Positions 14,219 through 25,756 of a stretch of 64,000 nucleotides of DNA are shown here, piece by piece. The position numbers were made by a program, and so were the translations under genes. Source of the DNA: Plecoglossus altivelis. Lineage: Eukaryota; Chordata; Actinopteri; Osmeriformes; Plecoglossidae. The first letter of the stretch is position 1; each line of letters starts with the position of its first letter. The notes beneath the pieces were generated by a model. It searched no databases. It was not told the DNA's origin and saw nothing but the letters and a program-made list of their open reading frames with translations. Where the stretch lies: positions 7,182,151-7,246,150 of the forward strand of contig BROE01000001.1 in assembly GCA_036571765.1 (NCBI GenBank). Direction: 5' to 3'.

Positions 14219-16384
14219 AGCAAAGACGGGAGCGTCTTTGTTAGTGTGTGTGTGTCTGTGCGTGCAGAGACATGCTGCTGACACAGCACCCTGTTCCCCT
14301 GCCAGCTGGCAAACCACCAATCTGAGACCTGTATTGTCAATGGCAGAATATAAAGCTCCAAAATAGCCTCTTGCAGCAAAGCAATTCTGCAAAACTCCAA
14401 AATCAAAAGGGAAGACCAACACTGACCTGCAGAAGTTTGAGCTCATTGTCAATATATTTTATTGAAATATGCCCTTTAATACTTTAAGAATTAAAAGTAG
14501 GCAATTGTCTTATTTTAATCCTGCATCTGAATTTAGATGATTACATACAGTAAATAGGGCAGGGACTGATGACCCTGTTTGTCGCCATTAGGGCATCTGT
14601 TCAAACCAATTACAAACAGAATATTGATTTGTGGAAAAGTCAGCACAGACATATCACTAGGACAACCAGCTGGACAGCTTCCTACCTTAAATTGATAGAT
14701 GGGCAAAACAATCTTTACTCTTAGGCAAACATGTTTCTGGGAAATCAGAGTTGGTGCTATACCGAGTATACTCAACTCACTTAACTTGAACAGTAACATT
14801 CTTAAGATTTGGCTAATCTAGCTCCCAATATAAACAATGTAGTATTATGATAATAATTTACATTAGCATCACAGCTATTGCCTACCATCTGTGTGTGAGG
14901 GTTAATCTAGCTTTAGTATTTGGTTTCACATTTTGGTGCCTGTATGTATGTGATTTTTTTGGGTATGTAAACAGAATTAATTAATTAAATTGCACTAAAG
15001 TGTTAACCTTCATACTTACAGTGCAAAGTTCGGAAGTCGACATATGTGTAAGGATTAGAACCTCGTCTCTCTAGTTCGACAAACCCGGCCTGGCGACTGA
15101 CTCTCACATCTCCTAGAGGCAATTGGGAAGAATGGAAGAAAAGAAGAAGAAAAAATATCCTCAAGGTACTGGCAATAATAAGAGGTTTTCTCCAGTGAGG
15201 CATTTGCGTAGAGAAGAGGGACACAGCTGGACAGGAAGCAGTGTGTAGAGCAGTGCCAAGTGGCCATTAGTATTCACACACTGCTAGCTCTGATGACTAA
15301 TGGTAAAGAACCCTGGGTATTTCTGTTCAGACAAGATTAAATCACATTCATTGGTTACACTAGACAAGAGATTTTGGGCAGGATTGGGGTCAAGTATGTT
15401 TCAATGTAATAAATGAATATTTGAAATAATTGTAGACATTCTTCAAATATATTTCACATTACAGCAGTCTATTTGGAAAACAATATACAATAATATGCTT
15501 GAATTTGAATTTAAACTAACATTTGTTAAAAAAGAATGTTCACCAACCCTGATTGCTTCATGTAACAACATCACAAGGGTGATGGACTTAACAGAGGCAC
15601 ATGAAATGGACACTAAGGCATTGATTCATGGAGCAATGATGACCATAGTGATGGCCACTGTCCTGCCCATTGCTAAATAGTAGCATTAACAGGTGAAACA
15701 GTTACTGGAAGAAAAACCTTTTTGACTATAATATTCATAATACTTATTATAATTATTGTGGTTTTGAGACTTTTACTTGTCAACAATCAAGTTATTCAAC
15801 AGTCACCTGCAATCTTAAGAAGACACAACAAGCAGTTAGTGTTAGGGTTACACTGGACAATGAATTATATGCTACTTTAGACCACACACGAAGATAGTCA
15901 AAAACCGAGTGTTACCCAGGTGAATGTCCCACGCACCTAGCATGCGGATGTAGAGAGCCGTCTGATCTTCACTGTCATAGGAGATTGCCCCACGCCTCTG
16001 AAAACACACAACAACAGACACTGTCACAACAAAATATTCAAATCATAGACAAATTTGACAAATAAAGAAAATAAATACTTTGGATTGGGAGGATAACCAG
16101 AACCTGACAACATATGACATTATAGAAGTCAAAAGGTCAAAATAAGGTTGCCGTGAGTGGGAACAATATAAACAATTTATTATTTATAAAGTTCTTCGTG
16201 AATTGTGCTGTGATCCTGAGTTAACAAAAAGCTTGCTTGACACAAAAGAATGCTGCAAAGATTTGGACCATTCAGATACAAGAAAAGAATATCCTGTCCT
16301 GCCCAAGTTTCTGTGCGTTCAGTGTGCCACTATGAACATGCACCCATGGTGCTTCATGCCCTACTTTAACCGGACAGCATTGTC

Positions 16385-16473
<89 letters not shown>

Positions 16474-19400
16474 CACACAGGACAGAGGAATTAGAGAGAG
16501 CCCAGTCAGCAAATCTCATCTTTACTGCTCCCTCACAGATATGAGTGGCTCTGCTCCAGAGATACATTCAGATGGCTCGCTGGGGTGTCCCCAGATGGCA
16601 TTACATTGAAACAGGTGACGTCAATACCCCTAACCAATTTGCATAATTGATATTCCCTCTTCTAGTCAAACCCTATCCACATGGGTCACACTACTGAATG
16701 TAAAGGTCATTTAAACATTCATGTTTTTTTATTTCACACCATCTTTTAGTAAAAGATATTGCCACGTTGACAAAGGCTCTCTTATAGCAATAATTTTTTG
16801 CAATATGTGGTCAAGTTTCCAAACAGGATATTAGTCATCACCATCTGTAAGCATTACAAAAGGAAATAACATGCTAAACATAATGAAAATAACACATTAC
16901 AAAACATACTGGTGTAGACTGTACATGACATTTGGATGGGACAATCCTGGTCTATATATAAAATCTTGTTATTCTTGTACTTACAAAGGAGAATACCCTT
17001 TAGTCGATCGCAAAAGTTGAATTTGGAATGAGAGGTTCAGGTTGAGGAGATCAGGTTCTGATGTGCTTTTTTCATGTGTGTAGTGTGGAATAGCAAACAA
17101 GAAAGTCTATGGAAATATTTACAACAGGTATCATGGACATGACCCTTAAAGCCCTGATGAGACTTTTCTTCAATTTGAGAACATGTCTGCGATTTACAGG
17201 ATTGCACTTACACAAGGCTTATGTGTCATGACTCATCCTTAACACTTTGTACAGGATGACTTTCAACACATATTGTACAGCTGGAGAGGTGGCAAACATG
17301 CATTTGTGTGACTTTTTGTTGACCTTTAGAGTTCATGTTTTATTATATATGAAAACTAAGTTAATCATCCAATTTAAATAACAAAAGGATGTCAAAATCC
17401 CTTTCTTTATCTGACAGTACCCTTGGAAATTGTTCACAGATTTATTACACTCTCGATACATATCTTGCACACTGACGCAACTTAAACACACTAAACATCA
17501 GCTTGAAGACTGTTTTGAGAACCAACAAGGACTGTGTTTACACCAATCCATTTGTGTTTATAGCTAAGGAGATAAATCAGGTTCTTTGAGAGACAAGAAC
17601 CGTTAGCCAGCCAACCTTGCTGTGCCCATATGTGCTTCACACCAGTAACTGGCATCTCCCTCACATGGTGCCAACTACGCGGGCCACGACAGGCCTGGTG
17701 TGTGCGTCACTACCGGATTGCCTTGCTGCACTCGTGAAAACACAGTGGCGTCTGCCAGGCTGGGGCGAACATATGCCACCATCTTTCATGCCATGCGCTC
17801 ATGCTCAAATGCTTGACATTGCATTCTACACACAGAAGTCGACATGTGCAACCGCTCCTTGCTTTCCTCGTTAAAAGAAAATCACTGCATTTCACAAAGC
17901 CTCTGTTGACGTCATGTGCCTACGTCATTGAAATCCACGAACAAAGTCAGACTTTTTCTCATGATTTCGAAATCTTAAAAACTTAAAAGTTACAAGTTAT
18001 TGTGGTGTAGACACAGTGGTTTAAATAATTCAAGTTAAATACGTACATGTATTTGTTACTTGTCAGATATCTCATTGCCTTTGTAGCACTGAAACCTCAA
18101 ACAGACAAAATAGCACTAGCAGGCAATATAGTTATAGTACAAAGTGATTTATGCAAACTTTGTTGTCACAACAACATTGAACAACTCATTGAGCAACTTC
18201 CTTTCACATTTACCAACAGTAGTTAAAATGTTAGCTATCTTGTAGAGTCCCAGGACTGTTCTTTTTCACCATTACCACAGTTCAGTTTGACTTAATGAAG
18301 AGACACTGCTGGGCTTGTGGGAAAATGTTGGCCCAGAGAGAGACAGTGAGATATCTAATTAACAGCAACGGGATTGGGTTTCGTCTAAACTGACCAGAGG
18401 GAAATCACTGAAAACACATGGAGTATTGAGGACCAGTCAAATGTCACCCCACACTTTATTTTCCACTACAATGCACTCTAGACAATGCCTGCTCAAATCA
18501 TTTTAGACAAAGCACTTATCGGGTTATTATTGAAAACAAAATGCATTCCTAAGAAACTGAAATAGCAGGAGGCACAAAATTGTTGTCAAATTGTCTATGA
18601 AATTCTTTTGTCCGAGGCTGTTCTGTTTTTAATACAATACCAATGTTCCAAAAATGTATTTATCAGCTTGTGAATACGCTAGTCGTTAATTGACAAGCTA
18701 TCATATGTTAAACTAAACATGCACACACCTCTTTGTTCTTACTGCTTTCAGCAGATAGGGCCCAGAGGTTCAACCTTTACTTAAGACATCTTTCTCAAAG
18801 TCTAGACAATTTAAAGCAGACCTTTTTCAAATTTAGCAAATTATGTGGAGAAAAAAAACCCTACCTTTTGGAAAATCCACCGGGTCAGAATCATTATCAA
18901 GGACCAGATTAGTACAATTCCCATTGGGCCGCCTGGCCAAGGATTGTGAGTCCCTTTCCCAGCTTGTACATGCGTGTGAGTGTATGTTTGCAAATGTGTG
19001 TGTGTAGCTTGAACGTAGGGGTGCAGACCCTGGTGAATATCCGGAGACCGACAAAGGACAGCTCAAGGCCCGGACAGGGGCAGTAAGCAGAGCCCTGGGC
19101 AGCAGCTGTCTTCGCTCCCGGCACTATCACCTGACCGCCCACTACGGGGACTAGGCTAACTACCAAACGGACTGACAGACTGACTGATTGACTGTATAAG
19201 GGGACAGGCGCCAGGCCACCCCCCCAGCTGCCTGCCCCAGCAAGCACTGGTGGTGCAAGCGGCGTTGCAATCTTGCGCTAGCTCCGTCCCCTCTCTCTCG
19301 CCTCAGCCACCAGTATCTGTGTAGCAACGGCCAAACACATCTCATAAACACTCGGACACAGACACTTGGGGGGAGGTTGGTGGTGGGGAGTGGAGGGGCA

Positions 19401-22400
19401 CACATTACTGCACTTCAATGTCACGTTACTCGTGTTGTAGCAGGCTTTTACACGTCAGAAAGGTCAGCTGTAGAAGACTTGCCTCTTAAGCATGTCCTGC
19501 TATTCAGATTGGGCCATACCTGTAAAGTCACCCACAGCCTTTTATTACTTGGTTGACATCAGCCCTACAATTAAAAAGTCTGAATTGTACTTTTGCTATA
19601 CATGTTCTTTAAAGGTGACTCATCTACGATAATGTCTCACTTTAGACTAATTACACAATAAGGATAGCACTCTCATTGTAGTTTCTGAGTCGCTGTTGTT
19701 CTACCATACAATTAATATCTTTTGAAAAAACTAATCTGTTAGCTACTTGACACATTTTTAAACCAGTTAATGTACTATATAATAGAACTTTGTGAAAGCT
19801 GAACTAGAGGAGGGAACAGCTTGCATGGAGATAAAAGAAGGCTTTTCAAGAGATACTGTTGAAGAAGTAGTACTTTCTGAGAAGTAGCCTTGAACAAACC
19901 CTCCCCAGAAAAGTGAGGGGTTAGATATGCCCTTGCTTTGCAAAGGCCCACAGACTAAATTAGACCCCTCCACCCCCCACCAACCCCACGCTACGTCGAC
20001 AGCCCAGCTGATAAGTGTGGTAAACCGGATGCCAGAAATAGAGCCATCACAAGGCCAGTTATATGACTGCACAAGAGCATCAGGGCTCTGAAGACACACT
20101 CTCATACAGATTCAAAGAACTTAGAAACACTAAGAAATAAATTCATTATTTGCCTAACTTAATATTCGAGGGCCATAGTTTTAATTGTAACTTAGATTAT
20201 TGTGCTGACCTCAATAGGCCTTTGTTTGTTCCCATCTTTGGAAATCCGTGGCATTGTTGGTACAGTCCAGCTGTGGCCTTCTTACACTCGTGCCTGAATC
20301 TGTAGTATACGTTAACATCTTATTTATGCTCAGACTCAATAACAGCCTGTTCAAGAAATCTTGCACAATGTATACATAACAAAACACTGACCATGGCCTA
20401 TCTTTAAATCAGTGGGCAGTATCTTTCATTTAAACTAGGGCTGTGCCTCTTGGCAATGAATGCTAGCTATCTTATTTCTCACGGGATCCATGGGTCCATC
20501 AAGCTAGTGCAGCGCAATATGGCATCAGAATAATGTATTTTGTCACAAACCACTCATCCATACACTTCATACTAGAACCTGCATGACATTGGGTCCTCAG
20601 CAATACACCTGCCAGATTTAGACCAACACAAAGTGCCCAGTTCTCGAGATAATCCACCCACAGATAGACACACACAGATTCCTGCCTTTATGCCATTCAA
20701 GACGAAAATAGTCAGGACTGTGCCTTTAAACACAAAGCTTGGGAAACTGTTGTGCTCGGTCCAGCCAAGTTCCTGCAAAGACAGCTATGCAAACATTCCT
20801 TTCCAAATCTAACAGGACACTTGGGATGTTTTTCCTGGTAAGTCCCTTTACTTGGCTATCATGGGCCAATGCACCATGGTACAGGGTTCTGCCACAATTT
20901 CCTTGTGCTATAAATCACTGATTAGCTGACTAATAATGATTAATACACAGTCAAAATAACCAATGACCTCATCAAATGTTAAGTATGATAAAACAAGCCA
21001 ACACCTCAATGATGACAGTGTTATGCCTCAAAGGTTAGCTGTGAGTCTTGTGCTAACAATTTACTTTGCAGCACAGAGAATGATGGGGGGGATAAACAAC
21101 AGCTTGGCATGTGAAATCACCGCATGTTGACTTCTTCAAAAGGAAGAGAGTGAGTCAACTCACACTGATGCTGGGGTGTGGTATAGGTGATGATCTAGCT
21201 CACTAACTGAAAATGTCCCATTTCTGAGAACACAACACTCTAAACCCTAGATAATCAAATAAATTCTAAAAGACACACAAGGAACATATAAACACACGAC
21301 AGTATTTGTTTTCCAGCTCCTGGTGTGATTGTAATGGTTGTGTAAGATTGAACAACCAGTTAATCCCATTTGTTTATCGGTGTCTACTGTTTTCGCAGCA
21401 CTGTAAACACTGCGAGGGAAGCTATGGGCTCCTTCCATGTATATTTTTCCAAAGTTGATATACAAATAGAAAGTTAATAAAGAACTGGTTCCTAGCACTA
21501 GAGTAGCCTACTGTATACGTACTGTGTGTTTATACTCAAGGTAAACTGAAGTGACAGCATTTATTTCCCTCAGAGCTTTGAGAAAAGCTTTCAAAAGTAA
21601 GATATGAAATATGTAAATAACTGTGGGGTAAAAGTGTTCTCTATATTAGAATACTGTAACATATAACATATTTGAGTCAAACTCAAATTTTGTATGTTAT
21701 CCTTTATTGTGAATCATTTCTGGATAAGGACTAAATGAAAATATTTAACAACAATACAGTAAATCTATGGATAAACTGCCTTGGCATGTGTCAGCTAAAG
21801 TTGTAGCCATAGGCCTTATTTCCACGGCTGTAAAATATATCTTTTCATGTCAAATATCATGCAAATCCCAACAGTGTGCAAACAAAGGTAGCTCATTTTC
21901 TGTATACAAATTCTGCAGCAATGACAGCTATAGTAAACCAGATATCTCATCTAGGTATGCTACCTATATTGGATACATATGTAAGCCTACCTTGGAGCAT
22001 TCCCTGAATTTGTGGCAAATCAGTGGATCCTGAAAACATGTTTTTATTAGTTTTTAAGTGTATGGTGATTTGAAACCAAAATCCACTTTACCATGTTTAA
22101 TCACATTTTAGGTCCCCAAAACTGAATTTTAGGCTACTCGTATTACAGTAAATAATGTCAACTAAACATAGTACAATACATGCTGTAAAAGATGAAGCAG
22201 GAATAATAAATAATGTTAAGAATAATAATGTTAAGAATAACAGCATTTTTTTAACTTGTAGTCTAACTTAATAATAGGTAAGTAATAAGTAATTCTAACA
22301 TTGTGAACATAATTTGCCAGTAAATTTACATAACCTTTAAATATGTTCTTAGAGTAAGACAAAAGCTGTGTATGAACATGTCTACTTGTGCACATGTATG

Positions 22401-25400
22401 TAGAGTATGTAGAATAACTAGTCTACAATATTAACAACCCCTTTCTATCCACATTTTCATGGAAATCTACCTTCATTTAATTTGGGCAAGTAACTCATTG
22501 TTGGACCCAAGTCTGCATCAACAATGCATTGACTGTGAACAAATCAAAAATGGTTGTGGTTTCACAGTCACCGACCAGGGGCACTGGCTTACCAGTCTCA
22601 ACAGCTCCCTACATGCGTCACACTGCCAGGCTGAGTGTCCCCTACGTCATTTGGCAATCCCATTTCATAGAACTGACAGCATTAATTATTTTCCCACCAT
22701 CACCATCCTTTACAATTTAATGATTATGGTATGCTATGTTATCTTCAGTTTCTAATGATACTGTAGCAGGTTGAGAGGGTCTATTAAATATCACAGATTG
22801 AATCATGTTTGCTTCAACGCTTAGAAAATGTTTTAAAGAAACAGTGCCTTCCTTTGCAAGAATTTCAGGATTAAAGTGATCTGAATAACTAACCATTGCC
22901 CTTTAATTGTTCAAATATAAAATTCACTAGATAGGTTTGATATTTTTAACAAAAATTATATTGTGGTGAAAGTCTAATGGAACTCATATGTTTACATAAG
23001 GTCAATTTAAGGTTATTCCCCTTCAAAAGCCTGACACATGATTTTAAACCATCCTGTAGGCTGACATCACTTAGCAAATCACAGACCAGCTCAACAGCAG
23101 TTCGTAACGGACTGCCTAACTTGTTTAGTTAACCCTCTCTGGTTCTTCTGCAGACAGCTGAAGCCTAGCCCACCCTCTCTGGTTCTTCTGCAAACAGCTG
23201 AAGCTTAGCCCACCCTCTCTGGTTCTTCTGCAGACAGCTGAAGCCTAGCCCACCCTCTCTGGTTCTTCTGCAAACAGCTGAAGCCTAGCCCACCCTCTCT
23301 GGTTCTTCTGCAAACAGCTGAAGCCTAGCCCACCCTCTCTGGTTCTTCTGCAGACAGCTGAAGCCTAGCCCACCCTCTCTGGTTCTTCTGCAAACAGCTG
23401 AAGCTTAGCCCACCCTCTCTGGTTCTTCTGCAGACAGCTGAAGCCTAGCCCACCCTCTCTGGTTCTTCTGCAGACAGCTGAAGCCTAGCCCACCCTCTCT
23501 GGTTCTTCTGCAGACAGCTGAAGCCTAGCCCACCGTCTCTGGTTCTTCTGCAAACAGCTGAAGCCTAGCCCACCCTCTCTGGTTCTTCTGCAGACAGCTG
23601 AAGCCTAGCCCACCCTCTCTGGTTCTTCTGCAGACAGCTGAAGCCTAGCCCACCCTCTCTGGTTCTTCTGCAGACAGCTGAAGCCTAGCCCACTCTCTCT
23701 GGTTCTTCTGCAAACAGCTGAAGCCTAGCCCACCCTCTCTGGTTCTTCTGCAGACAGCTGAAGCCTAGCCCACCCTCTCTGGTTCTTCTGCAAACAGCTG
23801 AAGCCTAGCCCACCCTCTCTGGTTCTTCTGCAAACAGCTGAAGCCTAGCCCACCCTCTCTGGTTCTTCTGCAGACAGCTGAAGTCTAGCCAAGCTGAATA
23901 AGGACAAAGCTCGACAGCCCGTGTGTCCACATAACGCATGCTGTCTCTAAATGCAGGTGGGACAAGGGCTAAAACTGTTTCAATGTGCTTCAGAAATTCA
24001 AAGCTCCCCCGTGAATTGTAGCATTGCACAGAGAAACGCAGCAGGAGTATCTGCACATTCCTAAGGGTAGGCTTTGTAGTAAATCCCACTTCAGCTTGTG
24101 GCCTGAATGCAGTGACCTTCGAATGGACCTTTAGGCTCTACTCATGAACGAAATTAATGATATAGAAGAAATGTAAACAGAATGACAAGGTTTTATGAAG
24201 TCAGCCCATAAGCATGTTACCATGCTCACATAGGCCAAGTAAGCAGTGGAGGTTGAGCATGACATGAGGTATCAAAGTGATATCAGCTTCATGACAATGC
24301 CAAGAGCTCTCATTTGCACGTGATCCTAAAATAAAATACTAAATAAAAGACTAAACAAACAAAAAGATGCTGACCGATGTACAGTATTACAACGATATGC
24401 ATACACCTTATGCTTTGCTTGGACGGTCAAAAGGAAACAAGCCACATACTGTACAAGCCATGCAGCTAGGTTGAACCTTAAGGCTTTTGAACCTCCTGCC
24501 CAGCAATAAGGCAGGTTTACACAACCTTGGACATCCAAAGCAAGCCACAAAATATTGGCATTCTTACCAAATAGAGCATTTGTGTGACGCACTGCATCAA
24601 CCTAATTTCAATAAGGGGAAACAGGCTAAGAAATATTTATATCGCTTCGATGTTGATCGGTACAAGATACAACTTTGCTAGTTTAGACATAAATCCCTAA
24701 ACACCTCTAAATGACATATACTGGTATCACTGGGGTCAAACACAGTCACAGAACTCTGTAGCCTGCATCAGGTCAAACGCTCAGGTATCTGCATGCACTG
24801 TAACTCATCTCATGATTATATTCAAACAGCTGATGACAGATCTGGGCTCAGGCTACAGAAAATGACAGACCACCATATGAAGGCCACCACTTCTACATGG
24901 ATGAGCCAGAACCTAGGACTGGTATACAAATGAATGATTGATGATATCATACCAAAGAATTATGACTAAACTCAAGTGCATGTTGTTTGCAAAGATTTAT
25001 GAGCTATGAATATCAATTTCAAACTATGTTGATACAGTAAATAACTGCTCCATCTAGAATACTTTAAAATGCACACAGTACATAGTAAGCTGCAGCACAT
25101 AACATGACCTATATGTTTTCTTTTCACATCACATTAGGCTGTGACCAATGGGACAGTCAAGAGCACTTTGTGATAAGCTGTTTATGCATAGTCCGATCAG
25201 CTTTGTGGTACTCAACCTTTATTACATATAAGGATTTAAAATATCCATACAATTAATTAAATCTTCAATTCAAGGTTAAATGGATAGATTAAAATACAAT
25301 AAGTTGTATTGCATAACTCCTAAGTTTTCACGAGTGTGAAAATGTTCTATGCACACTATGCTCATTATGGGATTTTTAAAAAGTACTATAAAAGCTTGAG

Positions 25401-25624
25401 AGTTCAGATATAGTTTTAGAATACCAAAAACTACTCGGAATGCCTGCTTTGTATGAATCTGTATGGGTTTTTCAGACGGCTCTTACCTTTGACAGCTGTC
25501 TTGGAGAAGGTCCCCCAAAAAGAGATGAGCTGGAGCTGAAACTGATGGCTCCCCTTCGACTGAGAACATGTTTAGGAACCGGCCTGTCTAGAGGCAAAAC
25601 CGGTAACTGATAACATACTGCCAT
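10297..25624 (-). CDS. pde7a: PDE7A, high-affinity cAMP-specific 3',5'-phosphodiesterase (isoform 1 model)
   Basis: Thirteen coding exons: 25487-25624, 15937-15997, 15020-15112, 13239-13390, 13023-13086, 12411-12506, 12118-12218, 11829-11960, 11597-11688, 11289-11433, 10806-10902, 10622-10702, 10297-10514. Together they encode 489 aa with every phase matching (human PDE7A1 is 482 aa). The enzyme hydrolyses cAMP to AMP. The catalytic domain spans about residues 140-460. Visible landmarks are proton-donor His215 and metal His219 in NPYHNAVHAADVTQ, metal ligands His255 and Asp256 in ATHDLDHPG, Asp365 in KCADICNP, and purine-binding Gln416 in NIQIGF. The N terminus carries two RRGAIS repeats (about 23-28 and 47-52), the known PDE7A1 pseudosubstrate sites for the PKA catalytic subunit. 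The C-terminal tail is Ser/Pro/Lys-rich and divergent. The first intron (about 9.5 kb) holds the PDE7A2 start exon and a minisatellite. Confidence 0.98.
13942..13972. repeat. Perfect 13-bp inverted repeat with 5-bp spacer
   Basis: The left arm GAATGCATACATA (13942-13954) is exactly complementary to 13960-13972 across the spacer ATTAT. It lies in the pde7a intron between the exons at 13239-13390 and 15020-15112. It could form a cruciform or an RNA hairpin, or be the core of a small mobile-element remnant. Confidence 0.8.
14176..14215. repeat. (TG)n microsatellite
   Basis: About 20 uninterrupted TG units in a pde7a intron. The CA/TG-derived reading frames across it are artefacts. Confidence 0.95.
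16388..16472. repeat. Long (TG)n microsatellite
   Basis: About 42 uninterrupted TG units in the large first intron of pde7a, roughly 0.4 kb upstream of the exon at 15937-15997. It is likely length-polymorphic and potentially Z-DNA forming. Confidence 0.97.
18865..18924 (-). CDS. pde7a: Alternative first coding exon of pde7a (PDE7A2-type start)
   Basis: A 60-nt exon on the minus strand encodes MGIVLIWSLIMILTRWIFQK, then a GTAGGG donor. This closely matches the hydrophobic N terminus of mammalian PDE7A2 as I recall it ([20 protein letters not shown]). It ends in phase 0, so it joins the exon at 15937-15997 (RRGAISYDS) exactly as exon 1 does. The product would be 463 aa with one RRGAI site instead of two. 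The hydrophobic start suggests membrane association, in line with reports that mammalian PDE7A2 is particulate and muscle-enriched. The reading frame continues upstream, but the homology begins at this ATG. Confidence 0.88.
18925..19420 (-). promoter_or_regulatory. Probable PDE7A2 promoter and 5'UTR region
   Basis: The sequence just upstream of the alternative start is locally richer in G and C than its neighbours, with C-runs near 19211-19235 and 19370-19400. No TATA box was identified. The assignment rests on position directly 5' of a conserved start exon. Confidence 0.35.
23132..23890. repeat. 40-bp minisatellite, 19 copies
   Basis: Units begin at 23141 and recur exactly every 40 bp to 23861. 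The unit is GGTTCTTCTGCAGACAGCTG followed by AAGCCTAGCCCACCCTCTCT. Eleven units read CAGACAG and eight read CAAACAG. Two units (starting 23181 and 23381) share AAGCTT in place of AAGCCT. Single variants occur near 23535 (CACCGTCTCT) and 23695 (CACTCTCTCT). The array lies in pde7a intron 1, between the PDE7A1 start and the PDE7A2 start. Every unit contains a CAGCTG E-box core. Confidence 0.97.
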
Positions 25625-25725
25625 TGAACAACGTTCAACGCTGAGTCCAGCTGCAATGCTGAAGTAACATAAAATCAAACCGAAACGATGGAATGTGACA
25701 CAACTACAAATGTGTCAATTCCACC

Positions 25726-25756
25726 CACGTCAGTCTCCCGACGGATTGATGCGTCA
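25726..25756 (-). promoter_or_regulatory. CRE-like half-sites upstream of the PDE7A1 start
   Basis: The minus strand reads TGACGTGG at 25733-25726 and TGACGC at about 25756-25751, roughly 100-130 bp upstream of the PDE7A1 ATG. Both resemble CREB half-sites. A cAMP-responsive promoter would give feedback on a cAMP-degrading enzyme. Position and motif are seen; function is inferred. Confidence 0.35.

Noticed and set aside
16203..16609. Reading frames encoding long Cys/Val or His/Thr repeats
   Set aside because: They are translations of the (TG)n microsatellite and have no splice or homology support; the same applies at 14008-14452 and 30906-31133.
23132..23890. CRISPR-like array
   Set aside because: The units are contiguous head-to-tail copies without unique spacers, in a vertebrate intron; it is a minisatellite.
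23805..24089. Minus-strand protein frame entering the minisatellite
   Set aside because: The 40-bp unit is not a multiple of three, so the frame is chance and does not continue as a repeat protein.
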